Below are positions 35,546-43,862 of a stretch of DNA of 64,000 bases, one piece after another. Both the position numbers and the translations under genes were made by a program. The notes beneath the pieces were generated by a model. That model was not told the DNA's origin. It ran no database searches and saw nothing but the letters and a program-made list of their open reading frames with translations. Origin of the DNA: Chitinophaga sp. YR627 (GTDB lineage: Bacteria > Bacteroidota > Bacteroidia > Chitinophagales > Chitinophagaceae). The stretch is taken from contig NZ_FOUX01000009.1 in NCBI RefSeq assembly GCF_900114995.1, positions 62,001 through 126,000 of the forward strand, read 5' to 3'. Positions within the stretch are counted from its first letter, which is position 1, and every line of letters starts with the position of its first letter.

Positions 35546-35761
35546 TTAGTGTTTTGCTTCTGCAGCAGGAGCAGCAGTAGTATCAGCAGCTGGAGTAGCA
35601 GCAGAATCTACAGTTGTAGCAGCAGAATCAACTGGAGCAGCAGCAACTGTATCAGCAGCTGGAGCAGTAGCAGTAGAATCAGCAGAAGTAGTAGATGCAC
35701 CGCTGTTGCAAGCTACGAAGAACATACCGGCAGCAACTGCGAAGAAGAATAATTTTTTCAT
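35546..35761 (-). CDS. Small Ala/Thr-rich lipoprotein
   Basis: 71 residues: a lipoprotein signal (MKKLFFFAVAAGMFFVAC) then a low-complexity tail of Ala, Thr, Asp, Ser and Pro in near-repeats of the form DSAAT / AADT. The DNA is a matching run of GCA/GCT and GTA/ACT triplets. Such small disordered lipoproteins are common in Bacteroidota and of unknown role. It has its own promoter and terminator, so it is probably well expressed. Confidence 0.7.
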   Translation of the reverse strand: MKKLFFFAVAAGMFFVACNSGASTTSADSTATAPAADTVAAAPVDSAATTVDSAATPAADTTAAPAAEAKH

Positions 35762-35785
35762 GCTTAGTTTGTTTTAAAAGATGCG

Positions 35786-35817
35786 CAAAGGTATAGTTAT
35801 TTTTAGTTATGGAACAA
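35786..35817 (-). promoter_or_regulatory. Bacteroidota-type promoter of the small lipoprotein
   Basis: Minus strand TTG (35815-35817), 21-base spacer, TACCTTTG (35786-35793), 24 bases from the start codon. Confidence 0.65.
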
Positions 35818-35838
35818 TACCTCTACGAAAATTTACTT

Positions 35839-37164
35839 TTATTTCTTTCTGAAAAACAGTTTCAAAGGAACGCCTTCAAAATCAAAATTGCTACGTAGCT
35901 GATTTTCAAGGTAGTTACGATATGGCTGTTTTACGTCATCCGGCAGGTTACAGAAGAACGCGAAAGCCGGTGTAAATGTCGGCAGCTGCGTTACATACTT
36001 GATTTTGATCGGAATACCTCTTACTACCGGTGGGTGGAAAGATTCGATCGCCTTCAGCATCACTTCGTTCAGTTTTGAGGTCTGTACCTTACGTTTACGG
36101 TTATCGTATACACGTAAAGCCTCTTCGATCGCCTTGAAAATACGCTGCTTTTCCACAACGGAGGTGAATATCACCGGTACGTCGCTGAATGGAGCCAGAC
36201 GTCCTTTCAGGTCTTTCTCATAATCCCTGGCAGAGTTGGTGCTCTTATCGTCGATCAGGTCCCATTTATTGACCAGTACTACCAGGCCTTTACCTTTACG
36301 GCCGGCCAGACTGAAAATGCTGAGATCCTGTGCAGTAACACCTTTGGTCGCATCCAGCAGCAGCAGACACACATCTGCTTCATCCATTGCTTTGATCGCA
36401 CGGATAACGGAATAGAACTCCAGGTCTTCCTGTACTTTATTTTTACGGCGTAAACCCGCAGTATCGATCAGTACGAAGTCTTTCTGGAACATTTTGTAGT
36501 GCGTGTGGATGGTATCGCGGGTGGTACCCGGAATATCAGACACGATGTTCCTTTCTTCACCGATCAGGGCGTTCAGCAGGGATGATTTACCTACATTCGG
36601 CTGACCGATGATCGCGATCTTAGGCAATGCTTCCGCAGCTTCGATCGCTTCTCTTGTTTCATCATCTTCCGGGATCTGTCCGACAATTTCATCCAGCAGT
36701 TCACCACTGCCGCTACCACTCATGGAAGACATGAAAAATACTTTCTCAAAGCCCAGGCTATAGAATTCCGTCGCTTCCAGCTGACGGGTAGCATTATCTA
36801 CTTTGTTCACCACGAGGACCACCGGTTTGGAGGAGCGACGCAGAATATTTGCCATCTCTTCATCCAGGTCGGTAATACCTGTCGCCACATCACACATGAA
36901 CAGCAGGAGGTTAGCTTCCTCCATGGCTATTTTCACCTGTTTGCGTATCTCACGCTCGAATACATCTTCACTTCTGGATACAAAACCACCGGTATCAATC
37001 ACGTTGAACGATTTCCCGCTCCAGTCCGCCACACCGTATTGTCTGTCACGCGTAACACCGCTCACGTCATCCACGATGGCTTTACGCTGTTCCAGCAAAC
37101 GGTTGAAAAGCGTAGATTTCCCTACGTTTGGACGACCGACGATTGCTACTGTAAATCCTGCCAT
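35839..37164 (-). CDS. der: Ribosome-assembly GTPase Der
   Basis: Double-GTPase needed for 50S maturation. Two G domains, each with a P-loop (GRPNVGKSTL near residue 8, GQPNVGKSSL near 182), DTGG/DTAG switch II and NKVD/NKWD specificity motifs, then a C-terminal KH-like domain ending in PLKLFFRKK. 441 residues is normal. It is 12 bases downstream of era on the same strand; the two ribosome-assembly GTPases form an operon. Confidence 0.97.
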   Translation of the reverse strand: MAGFTVAIVGRPNVGKSTLFNRLLEQRKAIVDDVSGVTRDRQYGVADWSGKSFNVIDTGGFVSRSEDVFEREIRKQVKIAMEEANLLLFMCDVATGITDLDEEMANILRRSSKPVVLVVNKVDNATRQLEATEFYSLGFEKVFFMSSMSGSGSGELLDEIVGQIPEDDETREAIEAAEALPKIAIIGQPNVGKSSLLNALIGEERNIVSDIPGTTRDTIHTHYKMFQKDFVLIDTAGLRRKNKVQEDLEFYSVIRAIKAMDEADVCLLLLDATKGVTAQDLSIFSLAGRKGKGLVVLVNKWDLIDDKSTNSARDYEKDLKGRLAPFSDVPVIFTSVVEKQRIFKAIEEALRVYDNRKRKVQTSKLNEVMLKAIESFHPPVVRGIPIKIKYVTQLPTFTPAFAFFCNLPDDVKQPYRNYLENQLRSNFDFEGVPLKLFFRKK

Positions 37165-37176
37165 AACTAAATAAAA

Positions 37177-38046
37177 TTAATAACCGTATTCCTTTAAATA
37201 AATATCATTATCCCGCCACTTGCCTCTTACTTTCACAAACAGTTCAAGGAACACTTTCTGACCCACAAATTTCTCGATATCCTGACGGGCCAGTGTACCG
37301 ATCTTTTTAATGGAAGATCCTTTGTCCCCCAGGATGATCGCTTTCTGCGTTTCACGCGTCACGATGATATCCGCTGAAATTTTGATCAGCGTATTCTTTT
37401 CCTGGAACTGTGTTACAGCTACTGCTGTGTGATAAGGGATCTCTTCGTCAAAGAGCTGGAATATTTTTTCCCGGACGATCTCGCCTACGAAGAAGCGTGT
37501 AGACTTGTCTGTTAAAGTATCTTCCGGATAGAAAGGCTCGCTTTCGGGGAGCATGCTTACAATGCTCTGCAGCAATGCCGGCACACCTTTGCCCTGCATC
37601 GCTGATATCAGCACCACTTTCTCTGCCTTGCCCCACTCCTCGCACTTTTTCACCAATACTTCCAGCTCCTCTTTCATCAGCAGATCGGACTTATTAAGTA
37701 CGAGTATGCTGCGGGCTTTCAGTTTCAGTGATGCAAACAGGGAGAGATTTTCTTCCAGATTATCCTTCACGTCCATGATCAGCATGGCCACGTCGGCATC
37801 TTCCAGGGCAGACTTAACAGCACCCATCATTTTTTCGTGCAAACGGTACCGGGGATCAATAATACCGGGGGTATCAGAGAATACGATCTGATATTCCGGT
37901 GTTGTCACCACACCCGTAATACGATGTCTTGTTGTTTGCACCTTCGGTGATACAATAGCAAGCTTTTCGCCCACCAGAGCGTTCATCAGGGTACTTTTCC
38001 CTGCATTGGCCTTACCGAAGATATTTACAAAACCCGCTTTATGCAT
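37177..38046 (-). CDS. era: Ribosome-assembly GTPase Era
   Basis: Binds the 3' end of 16S rRNA during 30S maturation. N-terminal GTPase (P-loop GKANAGKST, DTPG switch II, NKSD specificity motif) and a C-terminal KH domain with IILGDKGSSIKKIG. 289 residues. It lies downstream of the initiator tRNA, from which it is separated by a terminator, and upstream of der. Confidence 0.97.
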   Translation of the reverse strand: MHKAGFVNIFGKANAGKSTLMNALVGEKLAIVSPKVQTTRHRITGVVTTPEYQIVFSDTPGIIDPRYRLHEKMMGAVKSALEDADVAMLIMDVKDNLEENLSLFASLKLKARSILVLNKSDLLMKEELEVLVKKCEEWGKAEKVVLISAMQGKGVPALLQSIVSMLPESEPFYPEDTLTDKSTRFFVGEIVREKIFQLFDEEIPYHTAVAVTQFQEKNTLIKISADIIVTRETQKAIILGDKGSSIKKIGTLARQDIEKFVGQKVFLELFVKVRGKWRDNDIYLKEYGY

Positions 38047-38076
38047 GCACTACTAATTTCCTGAACTTCCTGAAAT

Positions 38077-38106
38077 AAAAAAAGCCGAATCAGATTCGGC
38101 TTTTTT
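38077..38106 (-). terminator. Terminator of the initiator tRNA
   Basis: AAAAAAGCCGAATC and GATTCGGCTTTTTT pair; on the minus strand it is followed by seven T. It lies between tRNA and era. Confidence 0.85.
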
Positions 38107-38111
38107 GTTAG

Positions 38112-38183
<72 letters not shown>

Positions 38184-38192
38184 ATGAGGTTG

Positions 38193-38222
38193 CAAAGATA
38201 GAATTAAATTCATTTCTGCCAA
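38193..38222 (-). promoter_or_regulatory. Bacteroidota-type promoter of tRNA-fMet
   Basis: Minus strand TTG (38220-38222), 19-base spacer, TATCTTTG (38193-38200), about 10 bases before the tRNA 5' end. Confidence 0.75.
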
Positions 38223-38987
38223 ATCTTTTTTAGAAAAAAACCTTATCACATGCCGTAAACAGCGAAATAAAACGTATCTTCAATATACTGTAATCCTTTA
38301 CCACAAAGGATTACAGCACATGCTAGCGATCCTGAATATTACCCAAAATAAAATCTCCATATCATTCATTTCAGTCAAAAACACGCTGGTTAAGCCCGCT
38401 TATGATATACAGCATATCTCATACATGTCTATCAGGAACGTATATACTTTGGCGCCAATCTCATCAAAAAATAGTCAGACTGCTGTCAGAGGGTAGTTGA
38501 AACGCACAAAATACACACTTCATAACAAACTGAATAACAGATAGATGTACTGATCAAGTCCACCTCATGTCCACCTCTGCTCCGCCTGCCATTCGGGTTT
38601 ACCGCTCCCCTGCGACCTCCTTCAGTCTGGTAAACGTTTCCTATCCTGGTGTGATCACGTTATTTTCTCTTTCCACAAAGACATAACAGTAATAGTAATA
38701 AAGCCTAAGAAATCGTCATTCTATCTGATAGATATCTTCGGGCACAGCATCTATGCTCCCGGCATCTATCTTATCCACAGCCATGAAAGATGATAACCCG
38801 GCTATAGTAATAGCAGCAACCTGCACAACGGCAATCATGTTCAGATGTACCGAAATCGCAATGGGTATCTATTCCTTCACTCCTATTTCACATTTTCCCG
38901 GAGATACAACTAATTACTTCCACCAAAGTAAAAAGGCTGTCCGCCTCCGACGGAACAGCCTGTAATATCTGTGGTGCCTTTCATCTC
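38223..38987. other. 765-base region without a convincing gene
   Basis: It holds a perfect 12-base inverted repeat at 38288-38316 (CTGTAATCCTTT, 5-base loop, AAAGGATTACAG) with no T-run. It also holds short ORFs of 58 codons (38320-38496), 39 codons (starting at 38568) and about 70 codons (38753-38965) that show no known motif. The ssb terminator is at its right end. It may be decayed coding DNA or carry an unrecognised RNA. Confidence 0.4.
38931..38961 (-). terminator. ssb terminator
   Basis: On the minus strand AGGCTGT...ACAGCCT with inner TCCG/CGGA, followed by TTTTTACTT. Confidence 0.75.
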
Positions 38988-39380
38988 CTAAAACGGCAGA
39001 TCATCCGCCGGATCTTCATTCACCATTACGATCTCCTCCACCTCATTCTCCCGCTTACCTCCATCACGGCGGCTGGTCAGTAACTGCAACTGCAACACCT
39101 TTAGCCGCAACACAGACACATTTTCTCCCTGGCCATTCACATAGTTGTCTGGCGCAGGATTCCCTTCAACGAACACCCGGGTGCCCGTTCTCAGATAAGG
39201 GCCCAGCTTCTCTTTATTCCAGAGAGAACAATCCACCCAGGTCGTTCTTTCCTGCAACTGACCGTCCCGCGCCTTAAAACGCTCCGTATGCGCCACGCGA
39301 AAGCCTAAAACAGTATGACCATTTACATGCCGCTGAACTGCATCATGTCCCAGATGCCCGATTAATTGTAGCTTAATCAT
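38988..39380 (-). CDS. ssb: Single-stranded DNA-binding protein
   Basis: OB-fold protein of 130 residues that coats single-stranded DNA. Motifs include IGHLGHDAVQRHVNGHTVLG, TTWVDCSLWNKEKLGPYLRTG and VFVEGNPAPDNY. It ends in DPADDLPF, the acidic Ssb tail with the terminal Pro-Phe that docks partner proteins. The linker is short, and this may be a secondary Ssb rather than the main one. Monocistronic. Confidence 0.9.
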   Translation of the reverse strand: MIKLQLIGHLGHDAVQRHVNGHTVLGFRVAHTERFKARDGQLQERTTWVDCSLWNKEKLGPYLRTGTRVFVEGNPAPDNYVNGQGENVSVLRLKVLQLQLLTSRRDGGKRENEVEEIVMVNEDPADDLPF

Positions 39381-39514
39381 TACAGATTCTAATTATGGTT
39401 AACAATAAAAAATGTTCAGGGAGTATTCAATTCTGAAGAGACATGTAGATAAATGGAAATTATACTATTTCTGTCATTATGAAAAATATTTTCACTTTTT
39501 AACGACGACAGCTA

Positions 39515-39522
39515 TAACTTTG
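39515..39522 (+). promoter_or_regulatory. -7 box ahead of the riboswitch
   Basis: TAACTTTG fits TAnnTTTG and lies ~50 bases before the riboswitch. No well-spaced TTG is seen. Confidence 0.4.
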
Positions 39523-39573
39523 TTCCTGGAAACAGGAGTGCGCAATCTCGCGCAATTAAATATCACAACTCCC

Positions 39574-39655
39574 GGTTTCACCTCGGGGTGCCTTACTATC
39601 AGGCTGAGATCAGACCCGTTGAACCTGACCAGGTAATGCTGTTTAGGAAAGGTAA
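39574..39655 (+). promoter_or_regulatory. TPP (thiamine pyrophosphate) riboswitch
   Basis: The THI-element core is present in order: CTCGGGGTGCC, AGGCTGAGATCAGACCC, GAACCTGA, CCAGGTAATGCTG, then GGAAAGG. TTTC (39576-39579) can pair with GAAA (39648-39651) as the closing helix. A downstream hairpin GGTAAG (39651-39656) with CTTACC (39671-39676) may be the expression platform; it has no T-run, so control could be translational. It precedes the TonB receptor gene by ~75 bases. TPP binding should lower its expression. Boundaries are approximate. Confidence 0.92.
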
Positions 39656-39728
39656 GCGAACAATCTCTTCCTTACCCATTTGTTAAGTTGAAAGCTACAG
39701 ATTGTAAGCTATTAAACCGTCATAGTCC

Positions 39729-42104
39729 ATGAGACAATTTTTATTCCTTTTGCTGCTCTGCAGCTTAAGTACTGTGCACGCGCAAACTGTGCTGACCGGA
39801 GTCGTTACCAACAAATCCAACGGAAAACCGCTGGAAGGTGTTTCCGTAAGTATCCCCTCCACCAACGCTGGTATGCATACCAACGCCAATGGTCAATACC
39901 GCTTCACTATTCCATCCAAAGGCCAGTACACCCTACAGGTGAGCTACCTCGGATTCAAACCGTTTACCACGATCATCAATGCTACGGGTAATACTATTCA
40001 GACAGATTTTTCGCTGGAAGAAACCGGTCTTTTCGTAAAACCTGTTGAGATCTCCAGTCTGCGTGTGGGAGAACATTCTCCTTTCACTCAATCCACCCTG
40101 ACCGCAGAAGAGATCAAGAAACAAAACCTCGGTCAGGACCTACCCCTGCTGCTGAATCAGCTGCCAGGTGTAGTAACCAACTCCGATGCAGGTACAGGTA
40201 TCGGTTATACCGGCATCCGTGTCAGAGGCTCCGATATCACGCGTATCAACGTTACTGCCAACGGTATTCCTATCAATGATGCGGAATCTCAGGGTACTTT
40301 CTTCGTGAACATGCCCGACTTCGCCTCTTCTGTCAGCAGTATCCAGTTACAACGTGGTGTAGGTACATCTACCAATGGCGCCGGTGCTTTCGGTGCTTCA
40401 CTCAATCTCAGCACCAACGACTTCAGAGATAAAGCCTACGCGGAAGTCAATAGTAGTGTCGGCTCTTACAACTCCTGGAAGAACACTGTAAAAGTAGGCT
40501 CCGGATTGATCAGCAACCACTTCACCATCGATGCAAGATTATCAAAGATCTCTTCTGATGGTTATATGGATCGCGCCTCTTCTGACCTGAAATCTTTCTA
40601 TACTTCTGCTGCCTATATTTCGAAGAATACTGCTATCCGGCTGAACGTATTTTCCGGCAAGGAAAAAACTTACCAGGCATGGAACGGCGTACCTTTCGAT
40701 TCATTGAAGACGCACCGTACCTATAACTCCGCTGGTCAGCGCGCTGATGGTACTTACTACGATAATGAGACAGACAACTACCAGCAGGACCATTACCAGT
40801 TATTCCTCAACCAGTCACTGAGCAGCAAACTCGACTTCAACGTCGCGGCGCATTACACCCGTGGCAGAGGTTATTATGAGCAGTACCGCGAACAGGAAGC
40901 CTTTGCTGATTACGGCATCCCGGAACCTGTTATTAATGGTGCTCCCGTAACACACACTGATCTTATCAGACAACTCTGGCTGGACAACCATTTCTACGGT
41001 GGCATCTTCTCTGTCAACTATAAAGGCGACAAACTGAACTGGAGCCTGGGTGGCGGATGGAACCGCTATGAAGGTGGCCACTATGGTAAGATCATCTGGG
41101 CGCAATACCCGATCGCGAAAGACTACAGATATTACGACAACGACGCCTTCAAACGCGACCTGAACGTATACTGGAAAGGGCAGTATAAGATCACTTCCGC
41201 TTTCCGTCTGTTTGCCGATCTGCAATACCGCACCGTACAATACAACATCGATGGATTTGATAAAAATCCTTCCCTGATACAACATAACGCTTATAACTTC
41301 TTCAATCCGAAAGCTGGTATCTCTTATACGCTGAACGATCGTCAGGAAGTATACGCATCCTTTGCTGTGGGCAACAAAGAACCTAACCGCGATGACTTCG
41401 AAGCAGGCGTGAACAACACACCTAAACACGAAACTCTGCGTGATGTAGAAGCTGGTTATACTTACCGCACCGGTAATATCGTATTGCAGGCAAATGCCTA
41501 CTATATGAACTATAAAAATCAGCTGGTACAAACCGGTAAACTGAATGATGTAGGCGCTTATACCCGCACCAACATCCCCAAAAGTTACCGCGCCGGTATC
41601 GAATTGCAGGGTAGTACCCGCCTGGGTCGTCTGTTTACCCTTTCTGCGAATGCAGCTTTCAGCCGCAACAAGGTGCAGAACTTCCAGTACTTCATCGACA
41701 ATTTTGACACCGGAGCACAGGATACGGTTGTCTACAAAAGCACCAATATCGCTTTCTCTCCTTCTTTCGTAGGCGGTTATACCCTGTCTGCAAGACCGGT
41801 AAAAAACCTGGAAGTAAGTCTGATCGGCAAATATGTCAGCAGACAGTACCTCGACAACTCAGAAGTGAAAGAACGCAGCCTGGACGGTTATTACACCAAT
41901 GACCTGCGCTTCAGTTACATCATCCCGCAACCACTCTTTAAAGAACTGGGTATTCAGTTCATGCTGAACAATATCTGGAATAAGAAGTATTCACCTAACG
42001 GATGGACCTACGCATTTAAAGAGGAAGGGGTCGAAAAATCATCTAACGGATATTATCCGATGGCTGGCACCAATTTCTTTGCCGGCATCAATATAGCCTT
42101 CTAA
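39729..42104 (+). CDS. TonB-dependent receptor for thiamine or a precursor
   Basis: Outer-membrane active transporter (791 residues): signal peptide (MRQFLFLLLLCSLSTVHAQ), carboxypeptidase-like regulatory domain (about 20-105, VLTGVVTNKSNGKPLEGVSV), plug domain (about 115-220, LPLLLNQLPGVVTNSDAG, GIRVRGSDITRINV) and a 22-strand barrel ending with Phe (NFFAGINIAF). The TPP riboswitch directly upstream points to import of thiamine or its pyrimidine/thiazole parts, like the OMR1 receptors of Bacteroidota described from riboswitch regulons. No thiamine synthesis genes are nearby. Confidence 0.9.
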   Translation: MRQFLFLLLLCSLSTVHAQTVLTGVVTNKSNGKPLEGVSVSIPSTNAGMHTNANGQYRFTIPSKGQYTLQVSYLGFKPFTTIINATGNTIQTDFSLEETGLFVKPVEISSLRVGEHSPFTQSTLTAEEIKKQNLGQDLPLLLNQLPGVVTNSDAGTGIGYTGIRVRGSDITRINVTANGIPINDAESQGTFFVNMPDFASSVSSIQLQRGVGTSTNGAGAFGASLNLSTNDFRDKAYAEVNSSVGSYNSWKNTVKVGSGLISNHFTIDARLSKISSDGYMDRASSDLKSFYTSAAYISKNTAIRLNVFSGKEKTYQAWNGVPFDSLKTHRTYNSAGQRADGTYYDNETDNYQQDHYQLFLNQSLSSKLDFNVAAHYTRGRGYYEQYREQEAFADYGIPEPVINGAPVTHTDLIRQLWLDNHFYGGIFSVNYKGDKLNWSLGGGWNRYEGGHYGKIIWAQYPIAKDYRYYDNDAFKRDLNVYWKGQYKITSAFRLFADLQYRTVQYNIDGFDKNPSLIQHNAYNFFNPKAGISYTLNDRQEVYASFAVGNKEPNRDDFEAGVNNTPKHETLRDVEAGYTYRTGNIVLQANAYYMNYKNQLVQTGKLNDVGAYTRTNIPKSYRAGIELQGSTRLGRLFTLSANAAFSRNKVQNFQYFIDNFDTGAQDTVVYKSTNIAFSPSFVGGYTLSARPVKNLEVSLIGKYVSRQYLDNSEVKERSLDGYYTNDLRFSYIIPQPLFKELGIQFMLNNIWNKKYSPNGWTYAFKEEGVEKSSNGYYPMAGTNFFAGINIAF

Positions 42105-42120
42105 ATTAGCCTTAAACAGG

Positions 42121-42159
42121 AAAAGGGCTGTCACTTCAGATGGGGTGACAGCCCTTTTT
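42121..42159 (+). terminator. Terminator of the TonB receptor gene
   Basis: AAAAGGGCTGTCAC pairs with GTGACAGCCCTTTT, followed by T-rich sequence. Confidence 0.85.
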
Positions 42160-42220
42160 ATTTCAATCACATAGTATATATTTTTACTATATTGCATTAG
42201 AAATCATACCTATACCTAGA

Positions 42221-43780
42221 ATGAAAAAACGTCTCCTATTATTCCTGTACACTTTATTTATCGTACTAAATACCCACGCCCAGTCCAGGGTATTCAAACA
42301 GGTGGGCAGTGGCATTTCCACTTCTCTGCACAGCATTGTGCAGGATGGCAGTCTTGTGGGTTATCTCACATTCACAGAACTGGAAAAAGCCAGTAAGGAT
42401 TCCTTCAACTACGCGATCACGATCATGGACGAAAACCTGAACGATATCGGAAAAGTGAAGTTCCGTCAGCAGAAACTGATCCTGCGGGATGTAGCATTTG
42501 AACAGGACATCCTCTGTCTCGCATACATCAAAAGCGACGTGCTGGATATCACACCCAAACATAGGATCTCATACAAACAGGCTGCAAAGAAAGGCTATGT
42601 ATCTTTCTTCGCACAGTTCATCAACCTGCAGGGAGAGATCACAAAAACATTTGAAAAGAAAGCAGATGTAGATATCTACGTAGCACTGAAAGAATATGAT
42701 GCGGGCATCCGTCCTTTCAAAGAAGATATACAGCTGAAAAATATCGCCAATGTAGGTTTCGCAGCCTTTTACGGAGATAAGTCCAAAAAGCCTTTACTCA
42801 CCTTCAATGCAGCAGGCGAAAAGATCAGTGAAAGACAGGTAAAGGAAGTAGCTGCCAGTTATTATCTGCACACAGCAGGTGATGATATCTACCTGCTGAC
42901 ACAAAAAGCAGATATGGAAGCCCGCAGTGGTTATACCCTGTTCGGCTACAGTGGTACAGCAAACTCTCCTACACTGAAGCTACCATTGAAAGATAAAAAA
43001 CAGCGTATGCTGGATATCCTCGGTTTCGGTAACGATCCTGTTACGGGTAAACTGTTCATCTCCGGCACCGTTGGCAGTAAAACCTGGAATAACGGTATGA
43101 ACAATGTATACGGTCTCTATAATGGTGAAATTCAGGGTATCTATAAAATGGATATCAACGCTGCACACAAAGAAGATGTAAAAACCATGTATTCCTGCTG
43201 GGCAGACAGTACCGGTAAAGATATCAGCAAGAAAGGCTACATCAACAGCGCCCATGGTCATATCGTGCCTCGTCCTTCTTTCAGAGACTTTGATGGCAAC
43301 ACCTATTTCCTGGGAAGCCGTCTGACAGCAAAGAAAAACAAAGGCGCTATCATCGCCGGCCTGGTCATGTCGCCACTGCTGATCCCTTATTACGTCATGC
43401 AGGCAACTGGCGCCTTCGGTTCCTATTCTTTTGATGATGTATTACTGATGCAAATGGATAAAAGCGGCAAGATCAGTTACGTGGACAGCATCGGTACTGA
43501 TCTTTATAAACAAAAGAACTCCGCACCGATATTCAAATCTGATGATAACTGCAGCTTCTATTCTTTAACCAATCCGGACACCAAAACTTCGTTCCTGATC
43601 GTAAAAGGTGAAAAAGACATTACCATCTACAATGTACACGACAAAAAGATCGTACGTAAAATAGCCAAGAACAATAATACCGTGAAAACAAACATCTATC
43701 CTGCAAAGGATGGTCACATCATTGTTTCAGAGTATGATGAAAAGGAGAAATCCACCAGGTTATCCATCGAAGCCATTTAA
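42221..43780 (+). CDS. Secreted protein of unknown function
   Basis: 519 residues with a signal peptide (LLLFLYTLFIVLNTHAQ). The body looks like repeated beta-strand units with lines such as LNDIGKVKFRQQKLILRDVAF and GNDPVTGKLFISGTVG, suggestive of a propeller-like fold; one hydrophobic stretch (about 378-398, AIIAGLVMSPLLIPYYVMQATG) lies in the middle, odd for a soluble protein. I recognise no named family. It stands alone between two strong terminators, so no link with the thiamine receptor is indicated. Confidence 0.65.
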   Translation: MKKRLLLFLYTLFIVLNTHAQSRVFKQVGSGISTSLHSIVQDGSLVGYLTFTELEKASKDSFNYAITIMDENLNDIGKVKFRQQKLILRDVAFEQDILCLAYIKSDVLDITPKHRISYKQAAKKGYVSFFAQFINLQGEITKTFEKKADVDIYVALKEYDAGIRPFKEDIQLKNIANVGFAAFYGDKSKKPLLTFNAAGEKISERQVKEVAASYYLHTAGDDIYLLTQKADMEARSGYTLFGYSGTANSPTLKLPLKDKKQRMLDILGFGNDPVTGKLFISGTVGSKTWNNGMNNVYGLYNGEIQGIYKMDINAAHKEDVKTMYSCWADSTGKDISKKGYINSAHGHIVPRPSFRDFDGNTYFLGSRLTAKKNKGAIIAGLVMSPLLIPYYVMQATGAFGSYSFDDVLLMQMDKSGKISYVDSIGTDLYKQKNSAPIFKSDDNCSFYSLTNPDTKTSFLIVKGEKDITIYNVHDKKIVRKIAKNNNTVKTNIYPAKDGHIIVSEYDEKEKSTRLSIEAI

Positions 43781-43790
43781 TAAATACTAT

Positions 43791-43842
43791 TATAAACGAA
43801 GCGGCCTGAAAGTGTGATACTTTCAGGCCGCTTCGTTTATAA
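43791..43842. terminator. Bidirectional terminator
   Basis: Arms of ~22 bases (ATAAACGAAGCGGCCTGAAAG and its complement) around a short loop; one of the longest perfect hairpins in the window. It ends both the unknown secreted protein gene and the arginine operon. Confidence 0.8.
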
Positions 43843-43862
43843 TAACATATTCCTTTTATCGC

